DNA of 64,000 bases from Mycolicibacterium lutetiense. GTDB taxonomy: Bacteria > Actinomycetota > Actinomycetes > Mycobacteriales > Mycobacteriaceae. The DNA lies in assembly GCF_017876775.1 (NCBI RefSeq), contig NZ_JAGIOP010000002.1, positions 3,658,001 to 3,722,000 on the forward strand, in the 5' to 3' direction. Under the pieces are notes generated by a model, which worked only from the letters and a program-made list of their open reading frames with translations, did no database searches and was not told the origin of the DNA. The translations under genes were made by a program, and so were the position numbers. Shown here in pieces: positions 19,085 through 28,807 of this stretch; within the stretch, counting starts at the first letter, position 1, and the number at the start of each line of letters is the position of its first letter.

Positions 19085-19689
19085 CCGCTGAGCGGGCCAA
19101 AATGTCCCCCACCGCCCACCTTGGATGTGATGTCGGTCACAATTCGGAATAACCGCTGCGGGAACGACTGGAGGATCTTCGGCGGTTCAGTTAATCGGGC
19201 AGGGGGAGACGCGTAACCGGCCGTTTACACAGCAAGCGCAAACTCGGAGTGGCCGGCGGGCGCGTCCGCGCCATTGGCGGCCGTGACGGCAATGGTTCGG
19301 CTCAGGATGATTGACTGCCAGGCCTTCCGCAGAAATGGTGAAATGGCAGTTCCGGCGCCATGGCGGGGTTCTGTCCCGGCGTCCGTGAATCCTCGGCCGG
19401 CGCCCGCGACGCCCCATGTTCACAGGCGATGGACAGCAATGGTGTGAAGGAGTTCGTTGCAGACTCAGCAAATATTGTACCAACATTTGTATGCGCGATG
19501 GCCGGAAACTGCCGCCGTTGCTGCCCCGGTGTTGCCCGGTTAGATTTCCTCCTGCCAATATTGAGCAAGGCATGAGAATCGGATGTGACCTCCCTAATCG
19601 GGTTGCGATCGCCGACCATGTATCTCTGTGGGGTGGGGATCCCTGGTTGGTGCAGGATGAGTCGTATCACCGGTATAGCTAGGGAGAAC
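19085..19689 (+). promoter_or_regulatory. Long leader/promoter region of the mspA gene
   Basis: 605 bp without a credible gene, markedly more AT-rich towards mspA. It holds an imperfect 9-bp inverted repeat CAAATATTG (19469-19477) and CAACATTTG (19481-19489) with a 3-nt spacer, a possible -35 TTGACT near 19312, and an AGGGAGA ribosome-binding site at 19681. From memory, M. smegmatis mspA also depends on an unusually long upstream region. No precise promoter can be fixed by eye. Confidence 0.5.
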
Positions 19690-20325
19690 ATGAAGGCATT
19701 CAGTCGGGTGCTGGTCGTGATGGTCGCAGCCATCGCGGCGCTGTTTACGAGCACGGGCATTTCCCATGCGGGTATGGACAATGAACTGAGCCTGGTCGAC
19801 GGCCAGGATCGGACCTTGACCGTTCAGCAGTGGGACACCTTCCTCAACGGCGTGTTCCCCCTGGACCGCAACCGGCTGACTCGTGAGTGGTTCCATTCCG
19901 GCCGGGCGAAGTACCACGTCGAGGGCCCGGGGGCGGATGAGTTCGAGGGCACCTTGGAGCTGGGCTACCAGATCGGTTTCCCTTGGTCGCTGGGCGTCGG
20001 GATCAACTTCTCCTACACCACCCCCAACATCCTGATCGACGACGGTGACATCACCGGACCGCCCTTCGGCCTGAACTCGGTCATCACCCCGAACCTGTTC
20101 CCGGGTGTGTCGATCAGCGCCGACCTGGGCAACGGCCCCGGTATTCAGGAAGTGGCGACGTTCTCGGTGGACGTCAAGGGCCCGGCCGGTGGCGTGGCGG
20201 TGTCCAATGCGCACGGCACGGTGACCGGTGCGGCCGGTGGTGTGTTGCTCCGTCCGTTCGCCCGCCTGATCGCCTCGACCGGTGACAGCGTCACCACCTA
20301 CGGCGAGCCTTGGAATATGAACTGA
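19690..20325 (+). CDS. mspA: MspA-type outer membrane porin
   Basis: Octameric beta-barrel porin of the mycobacterial outer membrane giving passage to small hydrophilic solutes. 211 residues: a 27-residue signal peptide ending SHA, then a 184-residue mature protein beginning GMDNELSLVD. The constriction-zone aspartates lie exactly at mature positions 90, 91 and 93 (LIDDGDI). The mature sequence is nearly the same as remembered M. smegmatis MspA, with differences around positions 2, 49-51 and 138-140. ATG at 19690 preceded by AGGGAGA. Flanked by an AhpD-like gene and a PNPOx-like gene rather than other porins. Confidence 0.96.
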   Translation: MKAFSRVLVVMVAAIAALFTSTGISHAGMDNELSLVDGQDRTLTVQQWDTFLNGVFPLDRNRLTREWFHSGRAKYHVEGPGADEFEGTLELGYQIGFPWSLGVGINFSYTTPNILIDDGDITGPPFGLNSVITPNLFPGVSISADLGNGPGIQEVATFSVDVKGPAGGVAVSNAHGTVTGAAGGVLLRPFARLIASTGDSVTTYGEPWNMN

Positions 20326-20330
20326 GCATA

Positions 20331-20358
20331 TGAACGTCACGTTCTGAACGTCACGTTC
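20331..20358. repeat. Tandem 14-bp near-palindromic repeat
   Basis: Two perfect head-to-tail copies of TGAACGTCACGTTC (20331-20344 and 20345-20358), starting 5 bp after the mspA stop codon. Each unit is almost palindromic (GAACGT-CA-CGTTC). It may be a protein-binding site or part of the 3' structure of the mspA mRNA. Confidence 0.6.
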
Positions 20359-20382
20359 ATGACCGTCAGGTAGTCATCCCGT

Positions 20383-20428
20383 CAATCGGCGCGTCCCGCT
20401 TCTCTCGAGGAGCCGGGCGCGCCGATTG
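20383..20428 (+). terminator. Stem-loop terminator after mspA
   Basis: Perfect 11-bp inverted repeat CAATCGGCGCG (20383-20393) and CGCGCCGATTG (20418-20428), extended inward by CCCG/CGGG pairing, between mspA and the next plus-strand gene. No T-run follows, as is usual in mycobacteria. Confidence 0.7.
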
Positions 20429-20452
20429 TCATATCGGCGCTACGGTGGCCCC

Positions 20453-20869
20453 ATGACGCCGCAGGGCCCGATTTCGGTGCTGGGGGAGGACGAGTGCTGG
20501 CAGCTGCTGTCCGGGGTGTCCCTGGGCCGTCTGGTCACGACGGTGGGTACCCGGCTGGAGATCTTCCCGGTCAACTTCGTCGTCCAACACCGCACCGTGC
20601 TGTTCCGGACCGCCGAGGGCACCAAGCTGATCAGCGCCTTGTGGAACGACCGGGTGCTGTTCGAAGCCGACGATCACCATGTCGCCGGCGGGTGGAGTGT
20701 GATCGTGCGGGGCGAACCGCAGCTTCTTGAGACGCCGGACGAGATCGCCGAGGCCGAGAGTGCCCAACTGCTCTCGTGGATCGACACCACGAAACGTCGC
20801 TACGTCCGCATTCGGCCCAAAGAGATCTCCGGACGCAGATTCGTGTTCGGCGGCGCGCCGGCGCCCTAG
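20453..20869 (+). CDS. Pyridoxamine 5'-phosphate oxidase-like flavin/F420-binding protein
   Basis: 138-residue split-barrel protein of the PNPOx-like family (FMN or F420 binding): LLSGVSLGRLVTTVG start, FPVNFVVQHRTVLFRTAEGTKL core, and WSVIVRGEPQLL strand are typical. ATG at 20453, 24 bp after the mspA terminator. The stop overlaps the convergent wzm gene by 4 bp. The substrate cannot be read from sequence. Confidence 0.85.
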   Translation: MTPQGPISVLGEDECWQLLSGVSLGRLVTTVGTRLEIFPVNFVVQHRTVLFRTAEGTKLISALWNDRVLFEADDHHVAGGWSVIVRGEPQLLETPDEIAEAESAQLLSWIDTTKRRYVRIRPKEISGRRFVFGGAPAP

Positions 20870-21696
20870 ACCCAGTAGGGGACGCGCGCCCGGTACTGAC
20901 GCATCGCGATCGCTGCGAACGCCCAGCCGATCACCGTCAGCGCGAGCACCACCAGCCAGTGCCGCAGCTCCTGATCGGCGCCCAGCAGCGGAGCACGCAC
21001 GATGTCCAGGTAGTGCAGCAGCGGGTTGATCTCGACGATCTTGGCCCACGATCCGGCGCCCTGCTGCTGCAGTGTCGACTCGTTCCAGATGATCGGGGTC
21101 ATGAAGAACAACAGCTGTACCACCGAAGCCAGCAGCGGGCCGATATCGCGGTAGCGGGTAGCCAGGATGCCGAAGCACAGCGACACCCACAGGCAATTCA
21201 GCATGATCAGGCCCAGCGCCGGGATGACCGCCAGGTCGGTCCACGTCCACGGTTTGGGAAAGATGATGGCGATGATCACGAAGATGACGATGTTGTGGCC
21301 GAACAGGATCATCTGTCGCCAGACCAGCCGGTAGACGTGCACCGACAACGGCGTCGGAAGTTGTTTGATCAGGCCCTCGTTGGCGATGAACACTTCGGAA
21401 CCCTCGAGGATCGACGCGTTGATCAGATTCCAGATGATCAGGCCGAGCGTGACGTAGGGCAGGTGCTCTTCGAGCGGGAGCTTGAACAGTGTCGAGTAGA
21501 GCAGACCCATCGCCACCGCGGTGGTGCCGGTGGCGATGGTGATCCAGAACGGGCCGAGCACACTGCGCCGGTAACGCTGCTTGATGTCCTGCCAGCCCAG
21601 GTGCAGCCACAGTTCACGCTTGTGGAAGCCCTCGGAGAGATCACGCATGGCTCGGGCCATGGTCTTGGAATCGGACGCTGCATCGGTGAACGTCAT
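20866..21696 (-). CDS. wzm: Galactan ABC exporter, permease Wzm
   Basis: Membrane subunit of the Wzm-Wzt ABC transporter that moves lipid-linked galactan across the plasma membrane. 276 residues with six membrane helices typical of ABC-2 polysaccharide permeases, including a cytoplasmic start WQDIKQRYRRSVLGPFW and the FFMTPIIWNES segment. Orthologue of Rv3783. The ATG at 21696 overlaps the glfT1 stop (ATGA), so wzt-glfT1-wzm are translationally linked and export is tied to galactan priming. Confidence 0.95.
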   Translation of the reverse strand: MTFTDAASDSKTMARAMRDLSEGFHKRELWLHLGWQDIKQRYRRSVLGPFWITIATGTTAVAMGLLYSTLFKLPLEEHLPYVTLGLIIWNLINASILEGSEVFIANEGLIKQLPTPLSVHVYRLVWRQMILFGHNIVIFVIIAIIFPKPWTWTDLAVIPALGLIMLNCLWVSLCFGILATRYRDIGPLLASVVQLLFFMTPIIWNESTLQQQGAGSWAKIVEINPLLHYLDIVRAPLLGADQELRHWLVVLALTVIGWAFAAIAMRQYRARVPYWV

Positions 21697-22622
21697 CTGC
21701 TACTTCCCCCGTCGCTTCGCTCGCCCCTGCCGAACCTTTCGCGTCTGCCCAACCGCCGCAGACGAATCCATTCGCGCAGTCCCGCCGGGTCGCGGCGGGA
21801 CACCAGGAAGTACCAGCCGAACCGCAGCCACTCCTGCGGCAGGAGTTTGCGCAAACCCGGCTGGGACAGCAGATAGCCGCGGTTGCGGTAGGTGAAGAAC
21901 CGTTTGGTCTCGTCGTCGGGGTACTGCGTGTGCATCCGTCCACCGAGGATCGGTTTGAACTCATCGGTCCCGCACGGGTGCAGATAGCTTGCGGTCAAAC
22001 ACGTTCCGAACGGCAGGCCGGAGCGCACCAGTCGCCGGTGAAGTTCGACCTCGTCGCCGCGGACGAACAGGCGCAGATCCGGAACGCCGACGGACTCCAC
22101 CGTCGCAGCCCGGAACAGGGCGCCGTTGAACAGTGAGGCGATGCCGGGCAGCAGATCACCCTCACCCTCGGTGCGTAACTCGCTGACCAGTCGTCGCCAC
22201 GCCAGCCCGCGGCGCAGCGGGAACGCCAGGCGTTCGGGATCATCGAGATTGCACACCATGGGCGAGACCTCGGCCAAGCTGTACTGCTCGGCACAGGCCA
22301 ACAGGGTGGACAGGACGGTGTTGTCGGCGGGTCGGCCGTCGTCGTCGGCGAGCCAGATCCAGTCGGCCCCCTGAGCCAGGGCGTGCAGCATTCCCAGCGC
22401 GAAACCGCCTGCGCCGCCAAGGTTTCGGCGAGATCCAAGGTAGGTTGCCGGGACCGGCTGGCTGAGGACCAGCTCGCGTACGGCCTCGTCGTCGTCGTTG
22501 TCGACCACGATCAGGTGATCGGGTGTGCGGTCCTGGTTCACTACTGCGGCCAGGGATTTGGTCAACAGTTCATGACGCCGGTGCGTGACGATCACCGCAC
22601 AGACCGTGTCCTCAGGCCTCAC
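21693..22622 (-). CDS. glfT1: Galactofuranosyltransferase GlfT1
   Basis: GT2 enzyme that adds the first two galactofuranose residues to the decaprenyl-PP-GlcNAc-Rha linker. 309 residues. The nucleotide-sugar fold starts AVIVTHRRHELL, with the acidic metal site WLADDDGRP near residue 92 and the conserved FVRGDEVELHRRL segment. The GTG at 22622 (VRPEDTVCAVIV) is chosen because it aligns with the M. tuberculosis N-terminus and overlaps the wzt end by only 11 bp; the earlier start would overlap wzt by 53 bp. Confidence 0.95.
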   Translation of the reverse strand: MRPEDTVCAVIVTHRRHELLTKSLAAVVNQDRTPDHLIVVDNDDDEAVRELVLSQPVPATYLGSRRNLGGAGGFALGMLHALAQGADWIWLADDDGRPADNTVLSTLLACAEQYSLAEVSPMVCNLDDPERLAFPLRRGLAWRRLVSELRTEGEGDLLPGIASLFNGALFRAATVESVGVPDLRLFVRGDEVELHRRLVRSGLPFGTCLTASYLHPCGTDEFKPILGGRMHTQYPDDETKRFFTYRNRGYLLSQPGLRKLLPQEWLRFGWYFLVSRRDPAGLREWIRLRRLGRRERFGRGERSDGGSSR

Positions 22623-23409
22623 GAGCCGTTTCCTCCAACACCTCGCGCACATGTCGGGCCGCATCCGGACCCTCGTAGGCGCCGACGACCTCCTCGATGC
22701 CGCCGGTCATCCGGATGGTGCCGTGGTCGATCCACATCGCGGTTTTGCAGAGCCGGGCCAGGAACTCGTTGGAATGGCTTGCGAACACCAGGATTCCGGA
22801 TCGCTCCACCAGGCTTTGCAGCCGTGACTGCGCCTTCTTCAGGAACTCCGCGTCGACGGCCCCGATGCCTTCGTCGAGCAGCAGGATCTCGGGGTCGATG
22901 CTGGTGACCACGCCCATCGCCAGGCGCACCCGCATGCCGGTCGAATAGGTGCGAAGGGGCATCGACAGGTACTCGCCCAGTTCGGTGAACTCGGCGATCT
23001 CGTCGACCTTGGCCATCATCTGCTTGCGGGTCTGGCCGAGGAACAGGCCGCGGATGATGATGTTCTCGAAACCCGAGATCTCGGGATCCATCCCAACACC
23101 GAGGTCGAACACCGGGGCCACCCGGCCATTTACCGTGGCCGAGCCTCGCGTCGGCTCGTAGATACCCGAAAGCAGCCGCAGCAGTGTGGATTTACCCGCA
23201 CCGTTGTGGCCGACCAGCCCCACCCGGTCACCCATCTTCAGCGACATGGTGATGTCGCGTAGCGCTTCGATGACGACGACGTTGGACTCGTTTCGCCCGA
23301 TGGCGCCGCCGGCCTTGCCGAGGAACGCCTTCTTCAGCGAGCGGGTCTTGGCATCGAAGATGGGGAACTCCACCCACGCTTCGCGCGTCGAGATGTACGG
23401 ATCAGACAA
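22612..23409 (-). CDS. wzt: Galactan ABC exporter, ATPase Wzt
   Basis: ATP-binding subunit partnering Wzm. 265 residues with Walker A GHNGAGKST (about residue 68), signature YSTGM and Walker B LLLDEGIGAVD, the usual set for Wzt/TagH ATPases. The start is a TTG at 23409: the frame has a TAG stop three codons upstream and no ATG or GTG before the conserved region. Orthologue of Rv3781. No C-terminal carbohydrate-binding extension is present, as in M. tuberculosis. Confidence 0.94.
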   Translation of the reverse strand: MSDPYISTREAWVEFPIFDAKTRSLKKAFLGKAGGAIGRNESNVVVIEALRDITMSLKMGDRVGLVGHNGAGKSTLLRLLSGIYEPTRGSATVNGRVAPVFDLGVGMDPEISGFENIIIRGLFLGQTRKQMMAKVDEIAEFTELGEYLSMPLRTYSTGMRVRLAMGVVTSIDPEILLLDEGIGAVDAEFLKKAQSRLQSLVERSGILVFASHSNEFLARLCKTAMWIDHGTIRMTGGIEEVVGAYEGPDAARHVREVLEETAREA

Positions 23410-23415
23410 CGCGAC

Positions 23416-23937
23416 CTACAGGTACTGGCCGGTGCCGGGATGAGCCGGACCGCCGCGTTGTCCGCCCGGGACCTGCAGGCCCGGTGGTAGGGCGCCCTGG
23501 CGCATCGACTCGAGCTGGGCGCGGGCGGCCATCTGCTGGGCGAACAATGCTGTCTGGATACCGTGGAACAGCCCTTCGAGCCAGCCCACCAGCTGTGCCT
23601 GCGCGATGCGGAGTTCGGCATCGGACGGCACGCTGTCCTCAGTGAAGGGCAGTGTCAGCCGCTCGAGTTCTTCACGTAGTTCGGGGGCCAGGCCGTCCTC
23701 GAGTTCGCGGATGCTGGTCCGGTGGATGTCGCGCAGCCGGTTGCGGCTGGCTTCGTCGAGCGGAGCTGCGCGCACCTCTTCGAGCAGCTGCTTGATCATG
23801 GTGCCGATGCGCATGACCTTCGCCGGCTGTTCGACGAGGTCGGTCAACGACTTGCCGTCGGCGTCGGCGTCGGGATCGCGATCATCGGCGGTGCTGGCCA
23901 GGATCTCGATGTTGTCATCGTCGGGGTTGATGGTCAT
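23416..23937 (-). CDS. bpa: ATP-independent proteasome activator Bpa (PafE)
   Basis: 173-residue ring-forming activator of the 20S proteasome for pupylation-independent degradation. A disordered acidic N-terminus (DDDNIEILASTADDRDPDAD) precedes a helical core (KVMRIGTMIKQLLEEV ... LVGWLEGLFHGIQTAL). The protein ends in Gly-Gln-Tyr-Leu, the C-terminal motif that docks in the proteasome and opens its gate. Orthologue of Rv3780. The ATG overlaps the end of the upstream membrane gene by 4 bp, and wzt follows after 6 bp. Confidence 0.95.
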   Translation of the reverse strand: MTINPDDDNIEILASTADDRDPDADADGKSLTDLVEQPAKVMRIGTMIKQLLEEVRAAPLDEASRNRLRDIHRTSIRELEDGLAPELREELERLTLPFTEDSVPSDAELRIAQAQLVGWLEGLFHGIQTALFAQQMAARAQLESMRQGALPPGLQVPGGQRGGPAHPGTGQYL

Positions 23938-25913
23938 GGCCTTCCCGTCGTTTCTTGGGTCGTCTTGGTCGCCGCGTTCTGTCCGAGCCAGCGGTAGATG
24001 CGGTCCTCACCGTTGTCGTAGATCTTCTCCCACGACCGTGAGCTGTCTAGCGACACTAGTCCGTCGGGCATGACGAACCCGCGAACCACCGGGGTGCTGG
24101 TGATCACGTAGCGAATGTTGAGCGCCTCCACGGCCTCGGCAACCCGGGGATCGGTGTCCGCGTCGTCGGCGTACGCCCAGAAGATGAACCGGTGGTACCC
24201 GGGGCCCTGTTGTACCGGGTAGTCGTAGTGGGTCCAGAGCGGATGCAGCCCCGAAACCGCATACATCCAGGCGGTGCCGTCGGTGTTGGCGTCGCCGATC
24301 AGCGTGGTGTGGGCATCGGGAAGCGTGGCCAGGTAGGCGAAGGCTTCCAGATCCTTGGCGTCGATCATCACCGAGTCGTACTTCTGCCCGAACAGGTACT
24401 TGTGCCGCGGGAAGTAGTGCCAGGCCAGTCCCACGGTGGTGGCGACCAGTGCGACGGCGGCCGTCGCACGGATCCACGCCGGCGGGGCGCCGGCCCGGCG
24501 CAGGGCAGCGGCGCCCAGCAGGACCAGCGTGCCCAGACCGATGGCGGCCATCGGTGTGTACAGCAACGTGATCACTGCCGACAGTCGGCGCGGATCGCTG
24601 TAGAACAGGTCGCTGAACGTGCCGGTGATGACGCCCAGCGGCCCGCCGAACGGGGCGCCGGAATGCACGATCGACGCGATCACGAGCAGCCACACCGCCA
24701 GCGGCCACCAGATCTTCTTCACCAGCATGACCAGGCCGCCGAGGGCGGCCAGGGCGATGAGTGCGTTCTGGATCGGGAAGTCGTTGAGGTGGCGGGTGTG
24801 TTGGAGGACGGCGGCGATCAGCGAGTGCTTCTTGCCGAGGTGGTTGACGAAGGCGTGGCCGACGATGATGTCGGCCTGTTGAAGGACCGCGAGGAACTGG
24901 GGGAGCAGGATCAGCAGGGTCGGCACCGCGACGGCGGCCAGCGCCAGGAAGTCGGACAGTCGGCCGCGCACCGGCCGCCACAGCGCATCCGCCAGCCACC
25001 AGACGCCCACCAGCAGCGCGATCACCACGCCACCGGTGAGGTGGACCGAGAAGACGCCGACCGTGGCGAGTACGGCCAGGCCGATGCGGTCGCGGTGTGC
25101 CGGTGTCGAGGCGATCAGGGCGAACACGGGTACCGCGAGGCCGTAGGCCGCCAGGTTGGGCATCGCGGCGACGTCGAATTCGACGTAGGGCACCGCGGTG
25201 AACGACGCGGCGAGTGCCGCGGCGGTGCCCGCAGCGACCGAAGTGCGCATCTCGCAGGTGTGCGGGCGCACTATCTTCCACGTCAGCACCGCGGCGCTGA
25301 CCGGGAACAGCCACACCGCGGCGGTAACCGAACTCACGGTGTACGCGGTGGTCGCGGCGGCTCCGGTGAGCTGGCAGTAGATGGCGGCCAGGGCGTGGAA
25401 GGCCGACGGGTAGTAGAGCGCCTCGTGGGTCTCGACGTTGCGGAGTTCACCCATGTGGGTCGGAGAGGCCTGGCCGGTCTCGAGGACCCACCGAATGGTG
25501 TTGGCGTGCCACACCGAGTCCCAGGTGCTGGGGATGGATTGCCAGTGCGCGAGTCCGGCGAATGCGGCGGCAGCGATCAACACCGCACCCAGCACTACGC
25601 CGGCGGCAACCACTGTCGCGGGCCGCGTGGCAACGCCCGATGCGTCGGCGTCGGCGTCGCGAAAGCGGTCCAGCGCCCGCCGTAGTCCGGCCGCGACGGC
25701 GGCAACGACGGCTACAGCAAACAATGCCGTCCACGTGTTCCACGGCAAGCCGATGGCCCCGAGTGGAACGATCGCCAACGCGACGGTGCCGTAGGTCAAG
25801 GCTGGACCCATCGCGACCGCCGTCGGCACGGTCAGTCCACCCGCCCTGGCAATCAGCGCCCCGGGTATCACCAGCAACAACAGTGCGATTAGCACTCCGA
25901 ACCCGAAGCCCAC
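23934..25913 (-). CDS. Polytopic glycosyltransferase-like membrane protein (Rv3779-like)
   Basis: 659-residue integral membrane protein with a dozen or more hydrophobic helices and a C-terminal soluble domain (about residues 510-650) containing [14 protein letters not shown] and [10 protein letters not shown]. Orthologue of Rv3779, reported to be involved in polyprenyl-phosphomannose synthesis for mannoside assembly. The GTG at 25913 ([14 protein letters not shown]) is preferred to the TTG at 25964, since the extra 17 residues are polar and precede a typical membrane start. It forms an operon with bpa (4-bp overlap). Confidence 0.88.
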   Translation of the reverse strand: MGFGFGVLIALLLLVIPGALIARAGGLTVPTAVAMGPALTYGTVALAIVPLGAIGLPWNTWTALFAVAVVAAVAAGLRRALDRFRDADADASGVATRPATVVAAGVVLGAVLIAAAAFAGLAHWQSIPSTWDSVWHANTIRWVLETGQASPTHMGELRNVETHEALYYPSAFHALAAIYCQLTGAAATTAYTVSSVTAAVWLFPVSAAVLTWKIVRPHTCEMRTSVAAGTAAALAASFTAVPYVEFDVAAMPNLAAYGLAVPVFALIASTPAHRDRIGLAVLATVGVFSVHLTGGVVIALLVGVWWLADALWRPVRGRLSDFLALAAVAVPTLLILLPQFLAVLQQADIIVGHAFVNHLGKKHSLIAAVLQHTRHLNDFPIQNALIALAALGGLVMLVKKIWWPLAVWLLVIASIVHSGAPFGGPLGVITGTFSDLFYSDPRRLSAVITLLYTPMAAIGLGTLVLLGAAALRRAGAPPAWIRATAAVALVATTVGLAWHYFPRHKYLFGQKYDSVMIDAKDLEAFAYLATLPDAHTTLIGDANTDGTAWMYAVSGLHPLWTHYDYPVQQGPGYHRFIFWAYADDADTDPRVAEAVEALNIRYVITSTPVVRGFVMPDGLVSLDSSRSWEKIYDNGEDRIYRWLGQNAATKTTQETTGRP

Positions 25914-26037
25914 TGGACTAGTATGGCTGCCCAGGGTGACCCGGTCCGAGCACGGTCTCTTCAAGTGCGAATGTGCGATCGGCGCTCACCAAATCGTGTC
26001 GGTTTGTGATATCCGCGGAAGCTCTAAGGTGGGTGGC

Positions 26038-27234
26038 ATGGCATACGACGTCGCCCGGGTGCGGGGTTTGCACCCGTCTCTGGGCGATGGGTGGGTCCAC
26101 TTCGATGCCCAGAACGGCATGCTGGTGCCCGATTCCGTCGCGACGACGGTGTCCACCGCGTTCCGAGGCTCGATGCCCACGGCAGTGGGACCGCATCCAT
26201 CGGCACGCCGCAGCGCGGCCGTCCTCATCGCTGCTCGCCAGGCCATCGCTGACCTGGTCAACGCCGATCCGCTCGGCGTGGTGCTCGGCGCAGACCGAGC
26301 TCAGTTGCTGACCGCGCTGGCCGAGGCGTCCTCGAGTCGGGTCGGGCTCGGCTACGAAGTGGTGGTCACCCGCCTGGATGACGAGGCGAATATCGCGCCC
26401 TGGTTGCGGGCCGCGAATCGCTATGGCGCCAAGGTGAAGTGGGCCGAGGTCGACATCGAGACGGGTGAGCTGCCGTCCTGGCAGTGGGAAGGCCTGATCG
26501 ACAAGCCGACCCGGCTGGTGGCGATCTCGTCGGCGTCGTCGACGCTGGGGACCGTCACCGATCTGAGTGAAGTGACCAAGCTCACGCATGAGGTCGGCGG
26601 AATGGTCGTGGTCGACCACTCGGCCGCGGCGCCGTACCGGCTGATTGACATCAATGAGATCGAGGCCGACGTCGTCGCCCTCAACGCGGTGCCCTGGGGT
26701 GGCCCGCCGATCGGTGCCCTGGTGTTCCGTGACCCGTCGATGATCGACTCGTTGGCCTCGGTCTCGTTGAATCCCCAGGCGACCGGTCCGGCCCGCCTGG
26801 AGGTGGGCATGCACCAGTACGGCCTGCTGGGCGGCGTGGTGGCCAGTATCGAGTACCTGTCGAACCTCGATGATTCGGCCAGCGGCTCGCGGCGCGAACG
26901 CCTGGCTGTGTCGATGCAGTCGGCCGGCGCGTATCTGGACCGCCTGTTCGAGTACCTGGTGGTCTCGCTGCGCTCGTTGCCGTTGGTGATGGTGATCGGC
27001 AGGCCGGAGTCGCAGATCCCGGTGCTCAGCTTCGTGGTGCGGGACATCCCGGCCGAGCGGGTGGTGCAACGGTTGGCCGACAACGGCATCCTGGCGATGT
27101 CGAATGCCAGGTCGCGCGTGCTCGATGTGATCGGGGTGAACGACATCGGTGGGGCGGTGACCGTGGGGCTGTCGCACTACTCGACTGGGGCCGAGGTCGA
27201 TCAGCTCGTGCGGGCCCTGGCCTCACTCGGCTAG
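26038..27234 (+). CDS. Class V aminotransferase/cysteine desulfurase-fold protein without the PLP lysine
   Basis: 398-residue member of the class V fold, orthologue of Rv3778c. The PLP-cradling Asp193-His194 ([10 protein letters not shown]) is present. However the segment that in cysteine desulfurases reads S-x-H-K-x-x-G-P is here [11 protein letters not shown] (residues 216-226), with Pro219 at the lysine position. A Schiff base with PLP therefore seems impossible there, so the protein may be non-catalytic or use another mechanism. ATG at 26038. Divergent from the Rv3779-like gene across 124 bp, and its stop overlaps the next gene by 4 bp. Confidence 0.85.
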   Translation: MAYDVARVRGLHPSLGDGWVHFDAQNGMLVPDSVATTVSTAFRGSMPTAVGPHPSARRSAAVLIAARQAIADLVNADPLGVVLGADRAQLLTALAEASSSRVGLGYEVVVTRLDDEANIAPWLRAANRYGAKVKWAEVDIETGELPSWQWEGLIDKPTRLVAISSASSTLGTVTDLSEVTKLTHEVGGMVVVDHSAAAPYRLIDINEIEADVVALNAVPWGGPPIGALVFRDPSMIDSLASVSLNPQATGPARLEVGMHQYGLLGGVVASIEYLSNLDDSASGSRRERLAVSMQSAGAYLDRLFEYLVVSLRSLPLVMVIGRPESQIPVLSFVVRDIPAERVVQRLADNGILAMSNARSRVLDVIGVNDIGGAVTVGLSHYSTGAEVDQLVRALASLG

Positions 27235-28208
27235 ACCGTCAGCACGATTTTTCCCGACACCTCACCGGACGCCAGCAGTTCGTGGGCCCGCTGGGCCTGC
27301 TGGATGGGCAGTTCGGCGCCGATGATCGGCCGAACCCGCCCGTCGGAGATCATCGGCCAGACATTGTCGTGCACCGCCCGCACGATCTCGCCCTTGCCGC
27401 CGGGTCCGTCGACGGGGCGCGGGCGCAGCGAGGTGGCGATGATCCCGGCCCGCTTACCGAGGAGCTTGGCGATGTTCAGTTCGGCCTTGATGCCGCCCTG
27501 CATGCCGATGATCACCAGGCGTCCTTCGGTGGCCAGAGCGTCGATATTGCGGTCCAGGTAGGCCGCGCCCATGATGTCGAGGATCACGTCGGCCCCCGCG
27601 CCGCCGGTCTCGGCCCGGATCCGTTCGGCGAAGTCCTCGTCGCGGTAGTTGATGGCGATGTCGGCGCCCAGGTCCCGGCACAGAGCGAGCTTGTCCGCCG
27701 ACCCCGCAGTCACGGCGACCCGGGCTCCGAGCGCGCGTGCCACCTGGATGGCGTGGGTGCCGATGCCGCTGCCGCCGCCGTGCAACAGGACGAGCTGGCC
27801 GGCTGTCAGGCCCGCAGTCATCACGAGGTTCGACCACACCGTGCAGGCCACTTCGGGCAGGCCTGCGGCGTCGCCCAGGGCAACGCCATCGGGCAATGGC
27901 AGCACCTGGGGGGCGGGAACCGCGACAAACTCGGCGTATCCGCCGCCGGCGAGCAATGCGCACACGGGTTGCCCAACTGACCAGTCGGTAACATCCGCGC
28001 CGAGTGCGACGACGGTGCCCGACACCTCCAGTCCGATGATCTCACTGGCGCCTGGTGGGGGCGGATACTTGCCCGCCGCCTGCAGCAGATCGGCTCGATT
28101 GACGCCCGCGGCATGAACTCGGATCAGAATCTCGTCGTTTGCTGGCGTTACATCAGCGACGTTTTCCCAGGTCAGATGGCCGTCGATGGAAGCGGCAATT
28201 GCATGCAT
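27231..28208 (-). CDS. Zinc-independent quinone oxidoreductase (MDR family)
   Basis: 325-residue NAD(P)H:quinone oxidoreductase of the PIG3/QOR type, orthologue of Rv3777. It shows the MDR N-terminal domain ([23 protein letters not shown]), the glycine-rich nucleotide site [16 protein letters not shown] near residue 147 and no zinc ligands. The ATG 28208 (MHAIAAS) is chosen over a GTG nine bases upstream because GGAAAA precedes it at a suitable distance. Likely reduces quinones or related electrophiles. Confidence 0.9.
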   Translation of the reverse strand: MHAIAASIDGHLTWENVADVTPANDEILIRVHAAGVNRADLLQAAGKYPPPPGASEIIGLEVSGTVVALGADVTDWSVGQPVCALLAGGGYAEFVAVPAPQVLPLPDGVALGDAAGLPEVACTVWSNLVMTAGLTAGQLVLLHGGGSGIGTHAIQVARALGARVAVTAGSADKLALCRDLGADIAINYRDEDFAERIRAETGGAGADVILDIMGAAYLDRNIDALATEGRLVIIGMQGGIKAELNIAKLLGKRAGIIATSLRPRPVDGPGGKGEIVRAVHDNVWPMISDGRVRPIIGAELPIQQAQRAHELLASGEVSGKIVLTV

Positions 28209-28275
28209 TTTTTCCACGCTACAAGCCTTCTATTTCCCAAGCGCAGCAATACTGACGTCGCTTACGATTGCGCCC

Positions 28276-28788
28276 ATGGTGGGGATGATTGCGGGGCGCA
28301 CGGCGGGTGACATGCCGGGCCTGGACATCGCCGAGCAGAGGTCATGGCAGAACTACCTCGACTCGGCGCTACGTATGTATGCGACCTTGAACCGGTCGTT
28401 GGTGGACGCTCATCATCTGACGCTGAATGATGTGCGCCTGCTCGATATCTTGGACAAGTCGTCGACCGGGTCGGCGCGGATGGGTGACTTGGCCGAGCGG
28501 CTGATGTCTCTCCCCAGCCGAGTGACCCGGCAGATCCGGCGGCTGGAAGTTCAGAACCTGGTGACCAGGTGTGCCAGTCCGGAGGACGGGCGCGGTGTGG
28601 TCGCCACGATCACCGAAGACGGCCGGGTCGCGGTCCGCGAGGCGATGGTGACGTACGGGCAGGGCGTTCGCGCGCACTTTCTCGGCAGGCTCTCACGTCC
28701 GCAGATCGCGGCGATGGGCGAGAACTGCCGTCGCATCAGCGTGGCGCTGAAGAGCGGATCGCCGCCCGCTCACATCGGCAGGGTGTGA
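28276..28788 (+). CDS. MarR family transcriptional regulator
   Basis: 170-residue regulator with the MarR winged helix: LNDVRLLDILDK, then MGDLAERLMSLPSRVTRQIRRLEVQNLV as helix-turn-helix and recognition helix, and the wing SPEDGRGVVATITEDG. The starting codon is uncertain: ATG 28276, 28285 or 28312 are all in frame. Divergent from the quinone oxidoreductase across 67 bp, the usual layout for a regulator and its target. A tRNA gene follows 19 bp after its stop. Confidence 0.88.
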   Translation: MVGMIAGRTAGDMPGLDIAEQRSWQNYLDSALRMYATLNRSLVDAHHLTLNDVRLLDILDKSSTGSARMGDLAERLMSLPSRVTRQIRRLEVQNLVTRCASPEDGRGVVATITEDGRVAVREAMVTYGQGVRAHFLGRLSRPQIAAMGENCRRISVALKSGSPPAHIGRV

Positions 28789-28807
28789 AACCCGTACTCT
28801 TGTCGGC

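Noticed and set aside
19585..19689. Longer start of mspA at 19585
   Set aside because: It would precede the typical signal peptide with 35 unrelated residues, while the ATG at 19690 has a good AGGGAGA site.
24192..25685. 497-codon plus-strand frame opposite the Rv3779-like gene
   Set aside because: Glu/Gly/Arg/Asp-rich shadow frame without domains; the minus-strand gene is a clear membrane protein orthologue.
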